From Chryseobacterium formosense (lineage in GTDB: Bacteria > Bacteroidota > Bacteroidia > Flavobacteriales > Weeksellaceae): 64,000 bases of DNA. Shown piece by piece: positions 38,201-46,978 of this stretch. Positions within the stretch are counted from its first letter, which is position 1; every line of letters starts with the position of its first letter. Below the pieces are notes generated by a model. The model ran no database searches. It was not told the origin of the DNA and saw nothing but the letters and a program-made list of their open reading frames with translations. The stretch lies in the NCBI RefSeq assembly GCF_900116415.1, contig NZ_FPAP01000003.1, positions 248,001-312,000 on the forward strand, given 5' to 3'. The position numbers and the translations under genes are program-made.

Positions 38201-39083
38201 AACTAATCGTGTTGACAACTTCCCAAATCCGACAGAGCTGAAATAAAGGAGAAGTTTTCGGCGCAACTTTCGGTCCTACAAAAACCACTTTATCTTTATT
38301 TTTTTCTTTATCGAAAACAGTTTTCTCAAAACCTTCAAATTCACAAATACTGACTAACCCTTTTTGAGATTTTAGTTTTCTTTGAAAATAAATAATTTCA
38401 TTCCTTAATTGATGAACAACTTCATCCGTAAGAAAATCGTGTTTATTTTTTTGAGCATTAATGATAGTATCAAACTCTTCTGTATAAGCTTCTCGTGGAT
38501 AAACTTCTTCTTTGATTCTGAAATAAGAATTGTTTGTGTTTGCATTGTATAATTCTTCATAAAAATACTGTCCAATAGTTTGATTTCTCTCTTTCAACTG
38601 AGCATAACGACCTTTTACGGCCTGAACATAGTCGGTATCTTTTTTATCAGCATTGGCTTCACTTCTTGCAGATTTATAACCTCTTTTCTGATTAAGCATA
38701 TATAAAATACGCCCTAATTGTTCAGCAGAAATATTTTCATTAGGATTAGCTGAATCACTTCTAAGCTTCCACAAATCGAGCATTGGGAGCTTTAATAATT
38801 CCTCCGATGGAAAAATATTGTATTTATTTAGGATTTTTTTTAAATCACTTTTCTTTAGTTGCTTTCTGTCATATCCTTTTCTCTGAGTACGGCTTACCGT
38901 TCTGCTTTGATTCTTTGTAATTGACAAACCTCTTTGAAATTCTTCTTTATCACTGGTGGATAATGGAATTATTCTAGAGCCCATTGCAATAATGCGAATA
39001 GGGGTATTGTTTTCGTCAACTTCTATTAATGCCCAACCAATAGAGTTCGTGCCTAAGTCTAATCCAAGTATATTTTTAGTCAT
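35277..39083 (-). CDS. cas9: CRISPR effector nuclease Cas9, type II-C
   Basis: 1268 residues. RuvC-I is ILGLDLGTNSIGWAL with Asp9. The Arg-rich bridge helix lies near 57-82 (NQSRTVSRTQRKGYDRKQL). RuvC-II is IRVELAREL (Glu550). The HNH site is FDVDHIVPKAL (Asp639, His640), with the Asn of HRKCNSTK at 663 and a CIYC pair at 618-621 that may bind zinc. RuvC-III is HHAIDALVVA (His826, Asp829). All catalytic residues are intact, so the nuclease should be active. It is larger than Neisseria Cas9 (1082) and within the range of the longer Bacteroidota II-C enzymes. The PAM cannot be derived without protospacers. Confidence 0.98.
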   Translation of the reverse strand: MTKNILGLDLGTNSIGWALIEVDENNTPIRIIAMGSRIIPLSTSDKEEFQRGLSITKNQSRTVSRTQRKGYDRKQLKKSDLKKILNKYNIFPSEELLKLPMLDLWKLRSDSANPNENISAEQLGRILYMLNQKRGYKSARSEANADKKDTDYVQAVKGRYAQLKERNQTIGQYFYEELYNANTNNSYFRIKEEVYPREAYTEEFDTIINAQKNKHDFLTDEVVHQLRNEIIYFQRKLKSQKGLVSICEFEGFEKTVFDKEKNKDKVVFVGPKVAPKTSPLFQLCRIWEVVNTISLKIKNPEGSKYKWGEKIPNLKEKQILADYLFKNDSLSFTKLLEILDLNKNDVYVNKQILKGIKGNETFSTLHTVLGDNELLNFDVSIIPSNHTSMLVDKKTGEILEERAGLELDASLEKEPLYQLWHTIYSLKDLDECKNALIKRFGFDDETAEKLSHIDFNKQAFGNKSNKSMRKILPFLMEGYDYSQSCSLAGYNHSNSLTKDEREQQITLDRLELLSKNSLRQPIVEKILNQMINVVNAILEQYGKLSEIRVELARELKQSKDERNDADLQNSKNKKLNEEIGKRLAELGLPVTKRYIQKYKFIFPSLSKNLKDAHVNNQCIYCGETFNLTEALSGDAFDVDHIVPKALLFDDSQTNKVLVHRKCNSTKTNQTAYDYIGTKGEEQVRVYSERIDDWFKRGIISYSKMQRLKVSHKEYLERKKLGKETETDKKLWENFIDRQLRDTQYISRKAREILQKVCNNVTTTEGGVTAKLRNLWGWDDVLMNLQMPKYKELGQTVIKEWTSEHGKRKHQKEEIENWTKRDDHRHHAIDALVVACTKQGFIQRINTLNSSDTKDLMQREIKEAKKLLGENYNEKEFENDNEFVKNHKERLSQLDDYLRLQKPVKFDTKYVEQEADKVLVSFKAGKKVATITKFKATGKNKDTGVIVPRGALHEAGLYGIRTIYSKGGIAEKHIIKKYKVGVSAQDHIFTGKETYSVKKDKNGNEKVDDKIKIVLDSIVDNKVKEVVLNRLNRGFNNEEDYRIDVKKALNNFKNLDEDPLWYNESKGIKILSIKLKTGLKDSVVPLRLNEKNEVITLVKTGNNHHIAIYEDNDGKLIQYSCTFWHAVERKKYNIPTVIKNSSEVWNQVLDKKLPESFLNRLPADKLNLKFSMQQNEMFILGLLEEEFDKAIKDNDKSLLSKYLYLVWSIAEGDYWFRHHLETKNTELKKTNGAKESKRYFRLSTKGLIDLNPVKVRLNHLGEITKIGEY

Positions 39084-39173
39084 AGCTATTTTAGTTTTGA
39101 TAAAGCATAAAAATAAAGAGAAAAAAAATAATTATTTTACGGAAAACCATAAAACGTTTAAAAAAATAATTTA

Positions 39174-39181
39174 TAGATTTG
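39174..39181 (+). promoter_or_regulatory. -7 box of the tracrRNA
   Basis: TAGATTTG, an exact TAnnTTTG match, ends 5 nt before the first anti-repeat base, so transcription would start at about the anti-repeat. No certain -33 is seen in the A-rich upstream DNA. Confidence 0.55.
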
Positions 39182-39184
39182 TAA

Positions 39185-39258
39185 CCGAAAGCAATTCACA
39201 ATAAGGATTATTCCGTTGTGAAAACATTTAGCGCCTCGCCTATCTGCGGGGCATTTTT
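39185..39258 (+). ncRNA. tracrRNA
   Basis: The anti-repeat GAAAGCAATTCACAA (39187-39201) is the exact reverse complement of repeat positions 2-16. It is followed by ATAAGGATTATTCCG, the typical nexus after the anti-repeat, then TTGTGAA, which can fold back on TTCACAA, and an AAAACATTTA linker. The final hairpin GCCTCGC-loop-GCGGGGC is followed by ATTTTT and acts as terminator. The RNA would be about 70-75 nt. It is divergent from cas9, starting about 100 bp upstream of the cas9 ATG. Confidence 0.92.
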
Positions 39259-39331
39259 AATTAAAAAAATATTTCGAATACAATATACCTATCAATATTT
39301 GGGGTTGGAATTCAAAACGTTCTATCAATCA

Positions 39332-39358
39332 AAAAGCTCCCATTTCTGAGAGCTCTTT
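39332..39358 (-). terminator. Terminator of the giant surface-protein gene
   Basis: On the minus strand AAAAGAGCTC / GAGCTTTTTT (with a G-T pair) closes a loop of about 10 nt and ends in a T-run, about 25 bp after the stop codon. Confidence 0.65.
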
Positions 39359-39381
39359 TTGTTAAATTATGAATTGTTTGA

Positions 39382-42300
39382 TTATTCTTCTTTGATAAAC
39401 TTCTTCTGTACTTTTCCTTTTACATCTTCTATATCAATAATATAAACTCCACTAATGAGTACACTTACGTCAATTTTATTGTTAACAATAAATCCGCTTG
39501 AAATTAATCTTCCAGCTGCACTGTAAATTTTATAGCTCGCCTTTTCACTGATATTCTTTACATTCAGTATCGATTTTACAGGATTCGGATAAATCATTAT
39601 AGAAGTCTGATCTAATGAATTTGGTGCCGGAACTTTTGAAATTCTAACGGTATAATCCTCTACTTCCCCATCAGCAAAACTAATACAGTTTACAGGAATT
39701 GCATCTTTTGCCATTGCCACTCTCATAACCACATATTTATGATCTGTCATGCTGATAAATGCATCAGAAGGTACATTAAATACTGCACTTGCAGTTGCAT
39801 TTGTATTCGGCCCGTCTGCCAGAATTCTCTCATCAAGATCGAAAGTTCCGTTTCTATCGAAATCTATCCAGACAGCTACACCAGCTTTTCCTCCTGAACT
39901 CAGGTTTTTATCAATAATAATCTGATTTCCTGCAGAGCCTTGAACCATTTCAATAAATTTCTTAGGATCTCCCGTAAAGTCAGAATAAGTAGTTCCTGTG
40001 GATTCATTGATCATTTCAGGCTTACCGGTTGGCTTAGCAGTAACTTTTGAAATAAATTCATTAGCAGAATTTGCAGACTGCATAGGACAATATATTACTG
40101 TAGGAGTTACGAAATAATACAATGGTGTGAAATTTCCCGGTTCACCGTTACAAATATTAGCTACCTGCATTTCATACTTGGTGACTTCTAATAATCCTGT
40201 AATGGTGTACGTATTTGTATTTACCGAAATATTTGTCCAGCTCGGAATCCCAACTTTTCTGTATCTTAAAATATACGTTGCACCCGGGAACGGATCCCAC
40301 ACAACTTCAACGCTTGTAGGGTTCAGCTGAGTAATTGTAAATCCTGGAGGAGGAACTTCACACACTCTTTCTGTTGTAAATACCTGAGTATTTGACCAGG
40401 GGTTTGGTGTAGTTTCACCATTACAGATACTTGCTACTACAACTTCGTATGTTTTATAAGAATCAAGATTCGGAATCGTATAAGTATTAATTGGCGGCGG
40501 CGGTAATGCAGGAGTATTCCAAAGTATAGTTCCTTGCTCACGCCACTGTAAAACATAGGTTGCATTCGGTACAATCGGATTCCAGGTTACCAATGCAGAA
40601 TTTGATGTAATGTTGGTTACCGTCACGTTTGGCGGAGTCGGATCACATCTTGTTGTAAAGGTAGTAGTTGGAGTAAAAATTCCAATTCCGCCGGCTCCAC
40701 AAGTTGCAGCTACTCTTACTTCATATGTAGTAGCCGGAGTGAGTGCATTCACCGGTACAGGCGGATTACCTGCTAAAGTGGAAACATTCAGTGTAGTCCA
40801 TGCAGAAGCTGGGTTTGTCACAGGTCTGTATTCTAAAACAAATGCAGTATTATTAGTAGCAGAAACCCAATTAATAATCGCTGAATTATGGGTTATCGTA
40901 TTAAATGTTGGTGTAGCCGGAGTATCATTGCTGCACGGTCTAAGTTTCACAGCATAATCCTCCACTTCACCATTTACCGGATCTACACACATTACCGGAG
41001 CACTTCCTCTTTTCAGCACTACTCTCATGGTCGTCGTATTTGGCCCGGTATATACTCCGGTTGCCGGAACATCGAACGATAATGTAACGGGACTTAAAGT
41101 ATTAGAAGCAGTACTCATGATTCTTTCTGAATCAGTAAATATACCATCTCTGTTCCAGTCAATCCAGGCATGTACCGCATCTCCAAATGTAGTTCCTACC
41201 CATCCTTTAGAAACAGAAAGCTGATTTCCTATTGATCCTATTTCTAAATTGATCAATGTTGCAGCTGTCGTATAATTTGTATAGTTATCCTGCAAAGTCG
41301 TATTAGTCATCACCGGAAAGTTTACCGGAGTTACCGTAACATTTGATATGTAGTCATTAGTTCCGGTACCTATCATACTACAATAAGTAACAGGTGGCGT
41401 TGTAAAATTAAGTGATGGAGAAAAAGCACCCTGATTACCTCCGCATATTGTAGCGATCTGTACCTGATAAGCAGTTTGTTCAGTAAGATTTGGTATTGTA
41501 TAAAAACTTTGTCCTACAGGAAGTGTTAATCCTGCTGCACTTGGTAACCACGCTCCTGTAGTTCCTTCTCTCCATCTGATAACATAGGTCGCATTTGCAG
41601 TTGGCATCCACGAAACATAGGCTGAAGTATGTGTCATATTACTCACCGCAATGTTTGTTGGAGGATTCGTAGTACATGGCTGAAGATCAATAAATTTAAT
41701 TTGATAATCCTCAACTTCTCCGTTACTCGTAAGGTTTGCACATGCATCCGCAGGAGTTACCCAGTACACAATAACACGCATTTTTATTTTACTTGTTCCA
41801 ACATAAGCGTTTGCAGGAACATCAAAATTTCCTGTGACAGGAGTTGTGTTTGAAAGCCCCATACCCATTATTCTCTCTCCACCAGGTGTAGTAGAAGGAT
41901 TATTGTTAAAAATACCGTCTCCGTTAAAATCAATCCATGCGTACGTTGTATAAGTACTCGATGCAATTGTTCTTCCTACAGAAAGTGTATTATTAACTGA
42001 GTTTCTAAGAAGTGTAATGGTTTTGGTAGGATCATTGGAATAATCCGTATAGGTACTCGCTCCAGAATTATTACTTGTCATCGGAACGTTGGTTCCTATC
42101 ATAGTCACATTATTAATAAAACCATTGGTAACCGTTGCAGTTCCCGAACTACAATAAGTAAGCGCTGGTGTGGTGAAAGTAACTGGCGGAGAAAATACTC
42201 CCTGTGTTCCACATATTGTCGCAATTTCTACTTCGTATTGTGTTTGCTCTGTAAGCCCCGGAAGAGAAATATTATTCGTAAAAGGGGTTGTTACATTAAT

Positions 42301-43893
42301 GGTTTGCCATGTTCCCGAAGGCAATACTCTGTACCTTACGACATAAGTTGCATTCTGAGACGCCGTCCATGTTACCGAAGCTGAAGTAGCCGTAATATTA
42401 TTTACCGTAATATTTGAAGGAGGTACATTTGTACACGGAGGAAGTACAGTTCCTACAAGTTGAAGACGCGGCAATACCGCATATCTGCTTGTAGCAGTAG
42501 GAGGATTAAGAGGATCCGGATTTGTTGTCGTATTATAATAAATCATTCCTCTGTTTGCTCCCGCAGAATAACTGCCCCAGTTTGCGGTACAAGATGTTCC
42601 CGGTGTATTTTCATCTACAGCAATCACTACATTACTCGTCCCATCCCAAAGGAAAGGTGTTGAAAGCGGAATTTCCACCCATGTTCCGGCCGTCATTGCA
42701 GGCAAAGTCCCGGAGTAAACCTGAGTTAAAGATCCTGCAGGAATCCAGCTTGTTGTGGTGGCAAAATCAGTCTGAGAAGTATTCCCCATATACACTACCC
42801 ATTGATTATAATTTGCCTGAGTAGCTGCTGTACTTGATACAAAATATCTAATGGAAGTAATTAAATTATTCGTTCCTACGGCACCTGCAATTTCAGCATT
42901 AGTATAAATCATCTGAGAATAATTATATCCCGAGCATGAATATACCGGTAAAAATCCGTGCGTTGCTGTTCCACCTCCAATTTGTCCCGGTATAAAGCTG
43001 TCACCTTCCACCCACTGAGATTTATCTGAAGCAGAACATACGGAACGTACCCACCAGTAATAAGTAGTTCCAGATACTAAAGGCGAAATATTTGCTGAAG
43101 TTCCCGGTATAATAGTACCGACAGTTGCCGCAGTCGGAGGCGTGTTGGTCGTACTATAATAATATTCATAACCACCTGCCGGTGCAGGAGCTGGTGAAAG
43201 AGGAGGCGACCAGTTAAGCGTTGCCGAAGTTGGTGCAATATTAGTTGCCGGAGAAACCAAAGGCACAAAACACGTTGGAGCCTGAATTACCTGTACTTCA
43301 TCCAGCAAAACATCATCATAGAAATTTCCATTGTCAGCAACATCTTTATCAACAGTAAATTTAAGCTGAATTGTTGCGCCGATATAACTCGCTGCCAAAG
43401 GAATACCTACAGTTCTCCATTCAGAACTGTTGCTATTGTCTGTCCAGATCTGAACCCATCCACTCCCGTTATTTACAGCAAGCTTTAATACATTATGCTC
43501 AAAAGCAGGAACGGTTCCTGTTGCTGAAGTAAGGTGATTTTTAAACCACTCAAATTTCACATATGGGTTCGTAAGTCCTGTAAGATTAATCTGAGGACTT
43601 ATTAATTCTACATTATTTTCATCCTCGTAAGGAGCACTTGCATCCACCCAGGCAAAAGTTCCTGCGGGTTTTCCACCGTTTCCTGTAGCTCCATAACCCG
43701 CTGAGCCAGAAAATTTCCATTTTACATTAACGTTCGTAGATGTTGTTGTAGGATTTTGATTGGTCCAGCAAGTGGGCACTGCTCCCGTACTAAATGATTG
43801 TAAAAACGGTACGGGAACCGCATTACACGTTTGCGCCGAGACATTTATCTGTATACACAGCAAAAGTCCCAGAACCATTAAAAGTCTGTTCAT
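39382..43893 (-). CDS. Giant T9SS-secreted surface protein with FN3 and GEVED domains
   Basis: 1503 residues from the ATG at 43893, which starts a normal signal peptide (MNRLLMVLGLLLCIQINVSAQ, split here only by the cleavage point). A jelly-roll, MAM-like domain (about 20-205) is followed by six FN3-type domains, recognisable by 'p.n..v.nit..sa.vsW', and three GEVED domains, each opening YCS/YCP and closing NGEVEDY. A type A T9SS sorting domain ends the chain (IMIYPNPVKSILNVKN ... KKFIKEE). This is the architecture of Bacteroidota cell-surface adhesins or debris-binding proteins. A strong promoter lies at 44029-44058, about 130 nt upstream of this start. Confidence 0.88.
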   Translation of the reverse strand: MNRLLMVLGLLLCIQINVSAQTCNAVPVPFLQSFSTGAVPTCWTNQNPTTTSTNVNVKWKFSGSAGYGATGNGGKPAGTFAWVDASAPYEDENNVELISPQINLTGLTNPYVKFEWFKNHLTSATGTVPAFEHNVLKLAVNNGSGWVQIWTDNSNSSEWRTVGIPLAASYIGATIQLKFTVDKDVADNGNFYDDVLLDEVQVIQAPTCFVPLVSPATNIAPTSATLNWSPPLSPAPAPAGGYEYYYSTTNTPPTAATVGTIIPGTSANISPLVSGTTYYWWVRSVCSASDKSQWVEGDSFIPGQIGGGTATHGFLPVYSCSGYNYSQMIYTNAEIAGAVGTNNLITSIRYFVSSTAATQANYNQWVVYMGNTSQTDFATTTSWIPAGSLTQVYSGTLPAMTAGTWVEIPLSTPFLWDGTSNVVIAVDENTPGTSCTANWGSYSAGANRGMIYYNTTTNPDPLNPPTATSRYAVLPRLQLVGTVLPPCTNVPPSNITVNNITATSASVTWTASQNATYVVRYRVLPSGTWQTINVTTPFTNNISLPGLTEQTQYEVEIATICGTQGVFSPPVTFTTPALTYCSSGTATVTNGFINNVTMIGTNVPMTSNNSGASTYTDYSNDPTKTITLLRNSVNNTLSVGRTIASSTYTTYAWIDFNGDGIFNNNPSTTPGGERIMGMGLSNTTPVTGNFDVPANAYVGTSKIKMRVIVYWVTPADACANLTSNGEVEDYQIKFIDLQPCTTNPPTNIAVSNMTHTSAYVSWMPTANATYVIRWREGTTGAWLPSAAGLTLPVGQSFYTIPNLTEQTAYQVQIATICGGNQGAFSPSLNFTTPPVTYCSMIGTGTNDYISNVTVTPVNFPVMTNTTLQDNYTNYTTAATLINLEIGSIGNQLSVSKGWVGTTFGDAVHAWIDWNRDGIFTDSERIMSTASNTLSPVTLSFDVPATGVYTGPNTTTMRVVLKRGSAPVMCVDPVNGEVEDYAVKLRPCSNDTPATPTFNTITHNSAIINWVSATNNTAFVLEYRPVTNPASAWTTLNVSTLAGNPPVPVNALTPATTYEVRVAATCGAGGIGIFTPTTTFTTRCDPTPPNVTVTNITSNSALVTWNPIVPNATYVLQWREQGTILWNTPALPPPPINTYTIPNLDSYKTYEVVVASICNGETTPNPWSNTQVFTTERVCEVPPPGFTITQLNPTSVEVVWDPFPGATYILRYRKVGIPSWTNISVNTNTYTITGLLEVTKYEMQVANICNGEPGNFTPLYYFVTPTVIYCPMQSANSANEFISKVTAKPTGKPEMINESTGTTYSDFTGDPKKFIEMVQGSAGNQIIIDKNLSSGGKAGVAVWIDFDRNGTFDLDERILADGPNTNATASAVFNVPSDAFISMTDHKYVVMRVAMAKDAIPVNCISFADGEVEDYTVRISKVPAPNSLDQTSIMIYPNPVKSILNVKNISEKASYKIYSAAGRLISSGFIVNNKIDVSVLISGVYIIDIEDVKGKVQKKFIKEE

Positions 43894-44028
43894 ATAATCG
43901 GAATTTGGTAAGTTAATAAAATTGTGAGTGTATCTTTTTCTCAAAAAAAGATTAAAATTTGAAATGATAAAATAGATAGAATAAGTAGAGTTTTTCCTCA
44001 TAGGCATAAAATATTTTGGTTTGAATAA

Positions 44029-44058
44029 CAAATATAGTTTTTTTATTTAAAAAGACAA
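44029..44058 (-). promoter_or_regulatory. Promoter of the giant surface-protein gene
   Basis: On the minus strand TTG (44056-44058), a 19-nt spacer and TATATTTG (44029-44036) give a full -33/-7 match. Start of transcription is expected near 44023, which excludes the in-frame ATG at 44031 as start codon. Confidence 0.6.
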
Positions 44059-44244
44059 TATGATTACAGAAATTAAAACTAACACAAGTTATAATTAAAA
44101 ATTAAACACGAAATCAGCCTATTTCATATTCAAACAATAATTACTATTTTCTACATATAAAATCCATAATTCAAAAATTTATTACAAATTCCTATTAAAA
44201 TGATCTGAAAAAAGTCAGTATTTTAGCCATTCTAAAAATGCCGC

Positions 44245-46368
44245 ATGACCATAACAGAATTTGTAAACAAAGAATTAAATATATCCGCTAAAAGCATCAA
44301 TGCTACTTTAAAATTATTGTCTGAAGACTGCACCATTCCGTTTATTTCCCGCTACCGAAAAGATGCAACCGGAAATTTAGATGAAATTCAGATTGAACAA
44401 ATATTTAAACTCAATAAACAGTTTGAAGAGCTCATAAAACGAAAAGAAAGCATTTTGAAATCGATTGAGGAACAAAATGCCTTACATCCTGAATTGAAAC
44501 AGAAAATTGAAGCCAGTTTTGATATTCAAGAGTTGGAAGATTTATATCTACCCTTCAAAAAAAGAAAAAAAACGAAGGCAGATGCTGCAAAAGAAAAAGG
44601 ACTTGAACCTTTAGCAAAAATTATCATGAGTCAGAAAGCTCAGGATATTCAGTTTTTAGCTTCTAAATATTTAAATGATCAGGTTTCTTCTGAAGAAGAT
44701 GCTTTGCAGGGCGCAAGAGACATCATGGCAGAATGGATTAACGAAAATATGTATGTCCGTAAAAATCTGCGTCGCCTTTTTCAACGTAAAGCATTAATTA
44801 CCTCAAAAGTTGTAAAGGCTAAAAAAGACGAAGAAGACGCACAGAAATTTTCACAATATTTTGAGTGGGAAGAAAGTCTGAACCGAACACCCTCTCACAG
44901 ACTTTTGGCAATGCTCAGAGCAGAAGCCGAAGGTTTCGTAAAAACAAACATCGGAATTGATAAAGATGAAGCCTTAGATTTTATTGAAAATGCTATTATT
45001 AAATCTAAAAATGAAAGTTCAGAGCAAATCATTTTAGCCATAAAAGATTCCTACAAAAGACTTCTCGAACCCGCTATCTCCAACGAAACTTTACAGGAAG
45101 CAAAGGAAAAAGCCGATAAGAAAGCCATCGAAATATTCTCTGAAAACTTAAGTCAACTTTTACTCGCACCACCTTTGGGAGAAAAAAGAATTCTGGCGAT
45201 TGATCCGGGTTTTAAAAGTGGTTGTAAGGTAGTTTGTCTTGACGAAAAAGGAGATTTGCTGCACAACGAAACCATTTATCCTCATGCTCCGCAAAACGAA
45301 AGCGGAATGGCGATGAAGAAAATCCGATCGATGGTGAATGCTTACAACATCCAGGCAATTTCTATCGGTAACGGTACAGCAAGTCGCGAGACCGAATTTT
45401 TCATAAAAAAAATTGCTTTTGATAAGCCTTTGCAGGTTTTTGTGGTTTCTGAAGCCGGAGCGTCGGTGTATTCTGCAAGTAAAATTGCAAGAGATGAATT
45501 TCCGAGTTTTGATGTGACTGTTCGTGGTGCGGTTTCTATCGGGAGACGACTTTCGGATCCATTGGCTGAGTTGGTTAAAATTGATGCAAAATCCATCGGT
45601 GTCGGACAATATCAACATGATGTCGATCAAACCCAGCTGAAAAATGAGCTGGATTCTACCGTTATGAAATGCGTAAATTCAGTCGGAATTAATTTAAATA
45701 CCGCTAGCAAATCACTTTTAAGCTACGTTTCGGGAATCGGTGAAAAGATGGCCGAAAATATAGTGAATTACCGCGCTGAAAACGGAGCTTTTGAAAACAG
45801 AAAACAATTGAAAAAAGTTCCAAGATTGGGTGAAAAAGCCTATCAACAGGCTGCAGCCTTTATCAGAATTACCAACGGAGAAAATCCTTTAGACAACTCG
45901 GCAGTTCATCCCGAAGCATATGGAATTGTTGAGAAAATGGCAAAAGATTTAGGCATAAAAACCAATGATTTAATTGCCAACAAAGAGAAAATCAATCTAA
46001 TTCAACCTGAAAAGTATATAACCGAAACCATCGGAATTTTAAGTATTAAAGATATCTTGAAAGAATTGGAAAAACCTGGACTAGACCCAAGAAAAGCTGC
46101 CAAAGTTTTTGAATTTGATCCAAATGTAAAAAAGATTACCGACTTAAAAACAGGAATGATCCTTCCCGGAATTGTTAACAACATTACCGCTTTCGGATGT
46201 TTTGTAGACTTAGGAATTAAAGAAAGCGGACTGGTTCATATTTCTCAGCTGAAAGATGGTTTTGTTTCTGATGTGAATGAAGTGGTGAAGTTGCATCAAC
46301 ATGTTCAGGTAAGAGTAACGGAAGTGGATGAACAGAGGAAAAGAATTCAATTGAGTATGATTTTGTAA
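44245..46368 (+). CDS. Tex-family transcription accessory protein (S1 RNA-binding)
   Basis: 707 residues. The Tex N-terminal helical domain contains CTIPFISRYRKDATGNLDE (near 30-48). The YqgF/RuvC-like domain begins RILAIDPGFKSGCK (near 313). A helix-hairpin-helix region follows (LLSYVSGIGEKMAENIVNYR near 493), and the C-terminal S1 domain runs from about 634 (ILPGIVNNITAFGCFVDLG) to the end. The family binds nucleic acids and affects transcription and antibiotic or stress tolerance. The RDD gene starts 30 bp later on the same strand. Slightly shorter than E. coli YhgF (about 770). Confidence 0.93.
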   Translation: MTITEFVNKELNISAKSINATLKLLSEDCTIPFISRYRKDATGNLDEIQIEQIFKLNKQFEELIKRKESILKSIEEQNALHPELKQKIEASFDIQELEDLYLPFKKRKKTKADAAKEKGLEPLAKIIMSQKAQDIQFLASKYLNDQVSSEEDALQGARDIMAEWINENMYVRKNLRRLFQRKALITSKVVKAKKDEEDAQKFSQYFEWEESLNRTPSHRLLAMLRAEAEGFVKTNIGIDKDEALDFIENAIIKSKNESSEQIILAIKDSYKRLLEPAISNETLQEAKEKADKKAIEIFSENLSQLLLAPPLGEKRILAIDPGFKSGCKVVCLDEKGDLLHNETIYPHAPQNESGMAMKKIRSMVNAYNIQAISIGNGTASRETEFFIKKIAFDKPLQVFVVSEAGASVYSASKIARDEFPSFDVTVRGAVSIGRRLSDPLAELVKIDAKSIGVGQYQHDVDQTQLKNELDSTVMKCVNSVGINLNTASKSLLSYVSGIGEKMAENIVNYRAENGAFENRKQLKKVPRLGEKAYQQAAAFIRITNGENPLDNSAVHPEAYGIVEKMAKDLGIKTNDLIANKEKINLIQPEKYITETIGILSIKDILKELEKPGLDPRKAAKVFEFDPNVKKITDLKTGMILPGIVNNITAFGCFVDLGIKESGLVHISQLKDGFVSDVNEVVKLHQHVQVRVTEVDEQRKRIQLSMIL

Positions 46369-46398
46369 TTTTCTCTTGTACTACTAAGCCAAACTGAA

Positions 46399-46953
46399 AT
46401 GAAAAAAATATCGGAGCTTAAAATAAAGAAAATTATTCATAGACCGACTCAAAATTTTGATGAGGAAGGAAAACGTATTTATAATGCTTTTGAATATGAT
46501 TTATCCTACAATCCCACTCATATAGGAAATGAAAGAGAACGTTTGTATGCTAAGATAATTGATTTGCTTCCTTTTTTCTTATTATTTCAGCTTGGATTTC
46601 ACATGATTTTTTTCGCTTCATTGCTTCTGTCAATTTTAAGCGTACTTGTAATAGGAACGATTACAGAATCAACCTTAGGAACTACTGTCGGTAAGAAATT
46701 TTTTAAATTGAAAGTGATTGATGATTTTGGTAAAAATCCTAAAATTCTAAAATCAGCATTAAGAAATTTTTTATCTTTCATTAATTTCTTTCCTGTTTTT
46801 TCTGACTTTGAACCCGGACCAAATGAATACTGGGCAAAATCTGGAACTAGACTCAATTTCAGCATGCATCTCAACAATCAAATTGCTAAAACTTTTATTG
46901 TTAAAGAAGATAAGATTCCTGAAATCAAAAAACTGTTAGCAGAAAAAAAGTAG
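46399..46953 (+). CDS. RDD-family membrane protein
   Basis: 184 residues. The RDD signature is present as RLYAKIIDLLPFFLLF (Arg and Asp near 48-54) and the later GTTVGKKFFKLKVIDDFGKNP (near 93-113), with hydrophobic helices at about 50-90. The N-terminal 45 residues are polar. Family function is mostly unknown, with some members proposed as ion exchangers. It follows tex by 30 bp and probably shares its transcript. Confidence 0.75.
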   Translation: MKKISELKIKKIIHRPTQNFDEEGKRIYNAFEYDLSYNPTHIGNERERLYAKIIDLLPFFLLFQLGFHMIFFASLLLSILSVLVIGTITESTLGTTVGKKFFKLKVIDDFGKNPKILKSALRNFLSFINFFPVFSDFEPGPNEYWAKSGTRLNFSMHLNNQIAKTFIVKEDKIPEIKKLLAEKK

Positions 46954-46974
46954 CCTGAAAATCAGGCTACTTTT
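46947..46974. terminator. Bidirectional terminator between RDD and M28 peptidase genes
   Basis: AAAGTAGCCTGA / TCAGGCTACTTT, 12-bp stem, AAA loop, A-run left and T-run right, between convergent genes. It overlaps the end of the RDD gene. Confidence 0.88.
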
Positions 46975-46978
46975 ACTT

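Noticed and set aside
39084-39380. Missing csn2 or cas4 gene next to cas9
   Set aside because: No such ORF on either side; the gap holds the tracrRNA, which fits subtype II-C and not II-A or II-B.
40127-42824. Several plus-strand ORFs opposite the giant surface protein
   Set aside because: They are shadows of a repetitive FN3/GEVED coding region on the minus strand.
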